Origin: Methanobrevibacter cuticularis
GTDB taxonomy: Archaea; Methanobacteriota; Methanobacteria; Methanobacteriales; Methanobacteriaceae
Assembly: GCF_001639285.1 (NCBI RefSeq)
Contig: NZ_LWMW01000090.1
Location: 1-43,506 of the forward strand
Direction of reading: 5' to 3'
DNA: 43,506 nucleotides
A program made the position numbers and the translations under genes. The notes under the pieces were generated by a model. The model ran no database searches. It was not told the origin of the DNA and saw only the letters and a program-made list of their open reading frames with translations. Of this stretch, positions 38,106 to 43,506 are shown one piece after another (position 1 is the stretch's first letter; each line of letters opens with the position of its first letter).

Positions 38106-38486
38106 TTAAGATGTCCATAAACCATGTACATTACAGTATTCTCTGGCTTTTAAATCTCCAGCATAGTCACCAATCTCAAAAATAGCTTTTGGTTCATCAC
38201 CAGCATTTAAAAACTTACGGAAAATTTCATCTCCTACAAATAATTCAATAAAACAAATATGATGCTCTTCTATCATTGGATGAGGAACTTCCCCAATTTT
38301 CACTGTTACAGTACTACCGTTTTTTTCAATAACTGGGACATGTTTTTCTTTACCTTCATCCACAGTTTTTGCTTCTAAACGTTCCATTGATTCCCCATCA
38401 CAGATTAATTCTCCGGAGCCATCAACCATGACATTGACCACTTTATTACATTTATTACATTTGAATATTTCATTTAATTCAGTCAT
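38106..38486 (-). CDS. superoxide reductase (desulfoferrodoxin type)
   Basis: A 126-residue non-haem iron enzyme that reduces superoxide to hydrogen peroxide without making oxygen. The catalytic centre II is intact: EKHVP with Lys48 and His49, His69 (VPHPM), His75 (EEHHI), Cys118 and His121 (EYCNVHG). The N-terminal desulforedoxin-like domain has Cys10, Cys13 and Cys29 but the usual fourth ligand next to it is Asp30 (LICDGE), so centre I is probably missing or altered. GAGGGAAG just before ATG 38486 is the ribosome binding site. Together with the rubrerythrin gene upstream in the same direction it forms an oxygen-defence pair. The symbol dfx is sometimes used; I leave it blank because of the changed centre I. 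Confidence 0.92.
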   Translation of the reverse strand: MTELNEIFKCNKCNKVVNVMVDGSGELICDGESMERLEAKTVDEGKEKHVPVIEKNGSTVTVKIGEVPHPMIEEHHICFIELFVGDEIFRKFLNAGDEPKAIFEIGDYAGDLKAREYCNVHGLWTS

Positions 38487-38512
38487 CTACTTCCCTCGAT
38501 TGTGTATTTATA

Positions 38513-38608
38513 ATCAATATTTAATTAATTTTAATAATTAATATTTAAATTATGATCAATATTTAATTAATTTTAATTAGTTATAATCAATATTTAATTA
38601 ATTTTAAT
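38513..38608 (-). repeat. three 23-bp direct repeats upstream of superoxide reductase
   Basis: ATCAATATTTAATTAATTTT (plus three bases) occurs at 38513-38535, 38555-38577 and 38586-38608. The core TTAATTAA is palindromic. The copies lie 27-122 bp ahead of the superoxide reductase start, the nearest overlapping the TTATAAATA string at 38504-38513, so they could be regulator binding sites or simply another intergenic duplication. Confidence 0.6.
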
Positions 38609-38819
38609 AGATTACTATCTAAAATTATATTCATTAATTCTATTAATTGGAATTAATATCGCTTTAGTATTTTCAAAAGATTATTTTTTTTGCAATGCTT
38701 CAAAAGTTATTTTTTTATTTAATTTTTTAGTAAATTAAATTATTTTTTTATTTAATTTTTTAGTAAATTAAATAATAAAATGTTTTTATATTTTGAGTTA
38801 TTTGTTCTTATTTTTCTAT
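38609..38819. repeat. 33-bp tandem duplication downstream of rubrerythrin
   Basis: Two copies of a unit starting ATTTTTTTATTTAATTTTTT begin at 38709 and 38742. They lie directly behind the rubrerythrin stop codon on the minus strand. On that strand they are A-rich, so they are not oligo-T terminators for that gene. Confidence 0.6.
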
Positions 38820-39392
38820 TTAGAATAAATCACAAAGTATTTCAAAATATTTAGTAGGGTGATCACATGAAGGACATTTTTTAGGAGGTTCTTCTCCTTT
38901 AGATACATAACCACATTTCATACATTCCCAAGTTACAGGTTTGTCTTTGCTGAATAAGGTTCCGTTTTCAACATTCTTAAGTAATTCTTTGTATCTACTT
39001 TCATGATGTTGTTCTGCTTGACCAATATGCTCTAACCTATCAGCTATATCATCATGACCCTCTTCTCTAGCTATTTTGGCAAAAGTAGGATACATCTGAG
39101 AAGCTTCATAATGTTCTCCTGCAATAGATGCCTTTAGATTAGTTGCTGTATCTCCTAAAATAGTAGAAGCTTCTGCCTCCACAGCTATATCATCATCATT
39201 TTCTTTTATCTGATTTATTAATCTGAATAACCATTTAGCATGCTCTCTTTCATTTTCTGCTGTTTTTAAAAAAATTTCAGCTATTTCTGGATATCCGTCT
39301 TTAGTTGCTTGTTTACTATATAAAGTATACCTATTTCTTGCTTGACTTTCACCAATGAAGGCTTTTGTTAAATTTTCAACTGTTCTTGACAT
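38820..39392 (-). CDS. rbr: rubrerythrin
   Basis: A 190-residue peroxide-reducing diiron protein. The ferritin-like four-helix domain has the expected Glu ligands and ExxH pairs (AFIGESQARNRY, AENEREHAKW, IAGEHYEASQMYP, QAEQHHESRY), followed by a C-terminal rubredoxin-type iron site CMKCGY...KKCPSC. It removes the peroxide made by superoxide reductase, whose gene lies next in the same direction. Start: GGTGAAATTA places ribosomes at ATG 39392 (MSRTVENL); the in-frame ATG at 39404 lies upstream of that site. A TATA box at 39427-39433 on the minus strand is spaced to give a leader of about a dozen bases, a well-formed promoter. Confidence 0.94.
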   Translation of the reverse strand: MSRTVENLTKAFIGESQARNRYTLYSKQATKDGYPEIAEIFLKTAENEREHAKWLFRLINQIKENDDDIAVEAEASTILGDTATNLKASIAGEHYEASQMYPTFAKIAREEGHDDIADRLEHIGQAEQHHESRYKELLKNVENGTLFSKDKPVTWECMKCGYVSKGEEPPKKCPSCDHPTKYFEILCDLF

Positions 39393-39426
39393 TAATTTCA
39401 CCATTTAACTTTTTACATTCTAGTTA

Positions 39427-39433
39427 TTATATA
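39427..39433 (-). promoter_or_regulatory. TATA box for rubrerythrin gene
   Basis: The minus strand reads AAAAGTATATAATAACTAG here. The TATA core is about 35-40 nt from ATG 39392, so transcription would start near 39405 and leave just enough leader for the GGTGA ribosome binding site. Confidence 0.5.
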
Positions 39434-40278
39434 CTTTTCTATATTTTAGTAAAGCTAAATTCAATAATAATTTTTCATTTTTATTCAGAAATAGGGGATT
39501 GTTTAATAATTTTATCAAATAATAAGTTATAATAACTTTTTATACATATATTAACAGATTTTAAAAAGCTTTTTATTTATTTAAATCATTATTAGCTATT
39601 TTACAATAAATTAATAATAATACTACTTTAAAGTAACTTATTAATTGATATAAAACTAACTTACTAATTATTATAAATCTACATAAATAGTATGATTGTC
39701 TGCTATATATTCTCATTTTCATAAATTATAAAAATTTTAATCAAAAAATAGCTTATTTTTAAAAATTAGACAAAGTTAAAATTAGTATTATGAATGCGTA
39801 AAAACTTAAAAAAAAATAATGATAATGAGTTTTTTGAATTATTGTAAAAATATAAAATTTCTTTTAAAAATCTTTTTAAAATGCATATAAATTGCTAAAA
39901 ACTTTTAATAATGCACCATAATTAAAAATATATAGCAATATAAGTTTTATAAAATGATAACCCCATATAAATAAAACACATAAACTATGAATATAATAAT
40001 GTATAAAACTTTTCAAATTGAAATTAATTATTATTTATAATGTATAAAACTTTTCAAATTGAAATTAATTATTATTTATAGAATCTAAAACTAAAAAATG
40101 ACTAAATTTTTTCTGGCTATATCCATTTGGAATTATTACAACTTGTTGAAAATGATTAAATTAATCATTATATTTATGTTTTTAATTAAACTTTAGTTAA
40201 TAAGAAAAGGAGTTAAATTTATTTAATAAAAAAAAGATAAAGTATCTTTATATTTAATATTAAATAGTCGTGTTATTT
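39434..40278. other. intergenic region with a 41-bp tandem duplication
   Basis: About 840 bp between divergent genes without an ORF. A 41-bp unit containing ATAATGTATAAAACTTTTC occurs twice in tandem at 39996-40036 and 40037-40077. TTTATATTT at 40248-40256 lies about 25 bp before the nucleotidyltransferase start and is a likely TATA box. Confidence 0.6.
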
Positions 40279-40584
40279 ATGAAAGATCGTATGAAATTAG
40301 CCCGTGATTTTGCAAATGCTATTAAATCCAAATATATAAAAAAAATCATAGTATTTGGATCTGTAGCTAGAGGAGAAGACAATGAAGAATCAGACATTGA
40401 TATACTAATTGTTTCCACTTCACGAGAAAAAATAGAAGACACAGTATACGATAAAGTCTTTGAAACCATAATGAATGATGAGGAGCTAATATCTGCCCAT
40501 ATAATCTCAGAAGAACGCTTTAAAACTAAAAAACACTACTCATTTTTATCTAATGTAATAAAAGAAGGTGTTGTAATTGGATGA
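40279..40584 (+). CDS. MNT-type nucleotidyltransferase, HEPN partner
   Basis: A 101-residue minimal nucleotidyltransferase. The motif VFGSVARGEDNEESDIDILI (residues about 25-45) has the GS and DxD residues of the pol-beta-type fold that bind metal and NTP. In HEPN/MNT toxin-antitoxin pairs the MNT protein neutralises the HEPN protein, in some systems by adding AMP to it. The next gene overlaps this one by 8 bp and encodes a HEPN protein, so the pair is an operon. No ribosome binding site is visible; with a TATA box at 40248-40256 transcription would begin almost at ATG 40279, so the message may be leaderless. GTG 40270 is an alternative start. Confidence 0.88.
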   Translation: MKDRMKLARDFANAIKSKYIKKIIVFGSVARGEDNEESDIDILIVSTSREKIEDTVYDKVFETIMNDEELISAHIISEERFKTKKHYSFLSNVIKEGVVIG

Positions 40585-40951
40585 AATAGAAGATTATGTT
40601 GAAAAAGCAAAAAGCAAGCTTAAATCAAGTAAAACATTATATGAAATAGGACAATATGGAGATTCTGTAAGTATTTCATATTATGTTATGTTTTCAGCAG
40701 CTAAAGCATTATTATTATTAAAGGGTAGTAACACTAAAACACACAAAGGATTAATAAGTCTTTTTGGAAAAAAATATATTAAAGAAGATAACTTCAACCA
40801 AGATTTATATAAAAAATTTGTAAAAACACAAACACTACGACAACAAGTAGATTATGATGCAACAGATAATATAAACAAAAAAATAGCTAAAAGCGCCTTG
40901 GATTTATCAGAATCATTCCTAAATGAATCATTAAAATTCCTAAAAAAATAA
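40577..40951 (+). CDS. HEPN domain protein
   Basis: A 124-residue all-helical protein of the HEPN (UPF0332-like) family: VSISYYVMFSAAKALLLLKG, KTHKGLISLFGKKYI and TLRQQVDYDAT in order. Starts at TTG with AGGTGT seven bases before it, inside the end of the nucleotidyltransferase gene. Many HEPN toxins are RNases with an RxxxxH motif; here the corresponding position reads RQQVDYD with no His, as in other members of this subfamily, so RNase activity cannot be assumed. Most likely the toxin or effector half of a HEPN/MNT module. The codon usage is ordinary for the window. Confidence 0.85.
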   Translation: MDEIEDYVEKAKSKLKSSKTLYEIGQYGDSVSISYYVMFSAAKALLLLKGSNTKTHKGLISLFGKKYIKEDNFNQDLYKKFVKTQTLRQQVDYDATDNINKKIAKSALDLSESFLNESLKFLKK

Positions 40952-41208
40952 TAAAATTATTCTTTTAATTAAGTAAACACAAAATAAATCAAAAATATTT
41001 AACATTATAAAAACTTCTTATTATAACATTTAAGTCAAGAAAAAAAGCCATTTTTCAAGAAAAAAATTCTCTCCATTTCAAAAACAAATGAATTCAATAC
41101 CTTTTAGTTTAATAGATTTAAAATTTTGACCACAGCTCGTATTACAAATAAAAAATAATAAAAAAATAAATAGGGGAAAAATAAATAAAATATCCTCCTA
41201 AAAAATGT
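40952..41208. other. convergent intergenic region
   Basis: 257 bp between convergent genes. A short repeat TCAAGAAAAAAA occurs at about 41035 and 41056. The minus strand downstream of the adhesin stop has runs of T (41140-41180) fit for termination. A minus-strand AGGAGG at 41192-41197 is followed by no usable ORF. Confidence 0.5.
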
Positions 41209-43506
41209 TTAATCTTGTTTTTTTCTAATAGTTATTCCAAATATGGTTAACAACACTAATATGATAGTTATTATCGGCATTCCTGTATTTTTCATAGTAG
41301 CTATAGCTACTGGATTATCACTTGTTTTATTAGTATTATTAGTATCATTGTTGTTGTTTTGGGTTTCAAATTCAACTGAAACTGGATTAGCATTGTAGTT
41401 CAAATTGTTAGGTGTAACTGTAATCATATGTTTACCATCATTGAGTTTACTATTTGGTATATGGATTCTTCCAATACCATCAACATCAGTAATGACATCT
41501 CCGATGTATTTACCATCCAAATCAACACTAATTTTATAGTCTGGTATTGGATCGCTGTCTTCATCGGTTACTGTGACAATAACATCAACAGATCCATCAG
41601 AATTTTTAACCACATCAACATCAACGATAGCTTCACCTTTTACAACATTAAAAGTTGCAGTATTGGTATAACTAAAGTATTCATTGTTTTCTGCATAATC
41701 CAAAACAAAACTGATATTTCCTGTGTGTGTTGGTTTATAAGTAAGACTCCATCGACCGTTAGAATCAGTAGTCAAAGAATAAACTTTACCACCAACAGTA
41801 ACATTAATCTGAGCATTAGCTACTAGATTACCATTTTTATCAACAAGTATTCCATCGATTGTTATGGTTTTACCCACTTTAACAGTTTCTGGAATATTTA
41901 TAGTTGAATTAACAGCTAATTTAGTAACATCAAAGCTAGTAGTATTAGTAAAACTTGTGTAATTTTCATCACCAGCAAAACTAACAATAACCTCTAAATC
42001 AGTACCAGTACGATTGGTAGTGTAATTTAGCTCCCAATAACCAGAACCATCAACAGTCACATTAAATAATGTGCCATCAACAGTAACATTAACACTAGCT
42101 ATTCCAGTATAATTAGCTAGCTGACCACTAACAGTGATATTCTCACTAATCTGAGCAGGATTAGGACTAATAACAATAGTAGAATTAGTACTGCTCTTAG
42201 CTACTGTGAAACTAGTAGAATTACTGAAATCAAAGAAATTATCATTTCCAGAAAGACTAACAGTAACATTAATAGAACCAGTGCGATTAGTAGTATAATT
42301 CAAACTCCAACCACCTGTGCTAGTAACATTCACTAATTGAATATTACCATCAACAGTAACATTAACCTGAGTAACACCAGTAAAATTAGCTAAAACGCCA
42401 CTAACAGTGACATTATCGCCAATATTAACAGAATTAGGACTAACAACAACAGTAGAATTAGTACTACTCTTATTTGGATCATTTACTATGAAAGTAGTAG
42501 AATTACTAAATTGTTGGAATATTAAGTTTTCAGTAGAATTGATTTCTGCAGTTATAATGCCAGTACGATTGGTAGTGTAATTTAGCTCCCAATAACCAGA
42601 ACCATCAACAGTCACATTAAATAATGTGCCATCAACAGTAACATTAACCTGAGTAACACCAGTAAAATTAGCTAAAACACCACTAACAGTGACATTATCG
42701 CCAATATTAACAGGATTAGGACTAACAACGATAGTTGAATTAGTACTATTCTTTGGATCATTTACTATGAAAGTAGTAGAATTACTGAATTGTTGTAATA
42801 TTAAGTTTCCAGTAGAATTGATTTTTGCAGTTATATTGCCAGTACGATTAGTTGTGTATTCAGTTGACCATATAGCATTAGTATCAGATAGATTAATGTT
42901 GTTTTGCTTGTTACCATCAACAATAATGTCAAAAATAAAATCAATATTAGTTGTTAATATTTGATTGTCAACAATAATCCTATTATAATTACTTATTTTT
43001 CTAGGAATTCTAGCATCATAGGTAGTATTTCCTGAACTATTACTGCTTATAATTTCAAAATAAGGCAATAAACTAGCATCAGCATCTCTATCAAAATCGA
43101 ACTGACCACTAATAAGAACATTCTCACCAATCTGTATAAAACTTGAATTAGCTACAATAGTAGAATTAACAGGGGAAGAACCATTTAAAGATAAAATATA
43201 ATAATCTTCTCCATTTAATTTAATAATAGTAACTATATAATAATTATTTATCCAAGCTGGTAAATTAGGAGTATTATTACCCCACCAATTCAAATCAGCA
43301 TTTGTATCATTTCCAAGGTTTACTATATCGAAACCAGTGCCATTATTATTGAAAATACGGTTGTAATTAATACGATTATCAGTTACATTATAGACAATTA
43401 TTCCTCCTTTTAGGTTATTGAGTATATTGGAACCAGTTAAAGTATTATTAGTACCATTGAAAACAACACCAATATCACTATCACTGATAGTGGAATTATA
43501 GACCGA
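41209..43506 (-). CDS. adhesin-like protein with Ig repeats and C-terminal membrane anchor (5' end outside window)
   Basis: The last 765 residues of a surface protein whose frame is open to the right edge, so the start and signal peptide lie outside. The first 85 residues seen are parallel beta-helix (DIGVVFNGTNNTLTGSNI, then NWWGNN, a typical end-of-helix motif). Six or so Ig-like units of about 90 residues follow (NSTIVVSPNPVNIGDNVTVSG, VNVTVDG, LNYTTNRTG), similar in plan to the adhesin at 859-3975 but different in sequence. The end is an Asn/Thr-rich linker, then NTGMPIITIILVLLTIFGITIRKKQD: short motif, membrane helix and basic tail, a cell-surface sorting-type terminus. It is therefore membrane- or wall-anchored, unlike the other two secreted beta-helix proteins here. 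Confidence 0.85.
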   Translation of the reverse strand, partial: SVYNSTISDSDIGVVFNGTNNTLTGSNILNNLKGGIIVYNVTDNRINYNRIFNNNGTGFDIVNLGNDTNADLNWWGNNTPNLPAWINNYYIVTIIKLNGEDYYILSLNGSSPVNSTIVANSSFIQIGENVLISGQFDFDRDADASLLPYFEIISSNSSGNTTYDARIPRKISNYNRIIVDNQILTTNIDFIFDIIVDGNKQNNINLSDTNAIWSTEYTTNRTGNITAKINSTGNLILQQFSNSTTFIVNDPKNSTNSTIVVSPNPVNIGDNVTVSGVLANFTGVTQVNVTVDGTLFNVTVDGSGYWELNYTTNRTGIITAEINSTENLIFQQFSNSTTFIVNDPNKSSTNSTVVVSPNSVNIGDNVTVSGVLANFTGVTQVNVTVDGNIQLVNVTSTGGWSLNYTTNRTGSINVTVSLSGNDNFFDFSNSTSFTVAKSSTNSTIVISPNPAQISENITVSGQLANYTGIASVNVTVDGTLFNVTVDGSGYWELNYTTNRTGTDLEVIVSFAGDENYTSFTNTTSFDVTKLAVNSTINIPETVKVGKTITIDGILVDKNGNLVANAQINVTVGGKVYSLTTDSNGRWSLTYKPTHTGNISFVLDYAENNEYFSYTNTATFNVVKGEAIVDVDVVKNSDGSVDVIVTVTDEDSDPIPDYKISVDLDGKYIGDVITDVDGIGRIHIPNSKLNDGKHMITVTPNNLNYNANPVSVEFETQNNNNDTNNTNKTSDNPVAIATMKNTGMPIITIILVLLTIFGITIRKKQD
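42005..42648. repeat. two identical 89-bp segments within adhesin gene
   Basis: The segment 42005-42093 recurs without change at 42560-42648, in equivalent positions of two non-adjacent Ig-like units that differ elsewhere. This argues for gene conversion between units rather than simple tandem duplication. Confidence 0.75.

Noticed and set aside
41192-41197. Minus-strand AGGAGG just after the adhesin stop codon
   Set aside because: The sequence after it gives only a 14-codon frame from ATT of simple AT-rich codons; no gene can be supported.

Overview
The window is about 75% A+T and looks like a chromosomal segment of a methanogenic archaeon of the order Methanobacteriales, most likely Methanobrevibacter. 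The grounds are very large secreted beta-helix and Ig-repeat adhesin-like proteins, archaeal-type PheT, an archaea-specific DHH protein with DnaJ-like zinc fingers, a superoxide reductase plus rubrerythrin pair as in gut methanogens, TATA-type promoters and GGTGA-type ribosome binding sites. The assignment rests on protein families and style, not on a database match. No rRNA, tRNA or convincing CRISPR array was found.

Layout. 0.86-4 kb: a secreted adhesin-like protein with five 94-residue Ig-like repeats. 4.7-8.3 kb: a SNF2 family helicase. 8.9-11.5 kb: a zinc-ribbon coiled-coil protein, a TfoX C-terminal-domain protein and a DUF362 ferredoxin-like protein. 12.6-23.1 kb: an accessory block on the plus strand. 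It holds a 1536-residue beta-helix protein carrying a C39-like cysteine peptidase domain and hydrophobic C-terminal segments, two overlapping TPR genes, a membrane-anchored PsbP-like protein, a second secreted beta-helix protein, then three unrecognised small genes and a truncated AIM24-family pseudogene. 23.3-31.8 kb: mostly housekeeping genes (pheT on minus, a small membrane protein on minus, then valS, aroA and nth on plus). 31.9-34.1 kb: two paralogous MarR-type regulators on minus. 34.3-39.4 kb: the DHH protein, a small lipoprotein, superoxide reductase and rubrerythrin, all on minus. 40.3-41 kb: a nucleotidyltransferase/HEPN pair on plus. 41.2 kb to the right edge: a third adhesin-like gene on minus whose 5' end lies outside the window.

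The most interesting candidate system is 12.6-21.5 kb. A surface stalk, a peptidase domain and a hydrophobic C-terminal domain lie in one polypeptide, followed at once by cytoplasmic TPR proteins and a membrane sensor-like protein. The layout resembles polymorphic or contact-dependent toxin loci, but this is inference. Other signals are two inverted copies of a 210-bp miniature transposable element with TA target duplications; a strongly over-represented palindrome (ATAGCTAT); two genes whose only well-placed ribosome binding site precedes an ATT codon; a 33-bp in-frame tandem repeat inside valS; and short tandem duplications in most intergenic regions.
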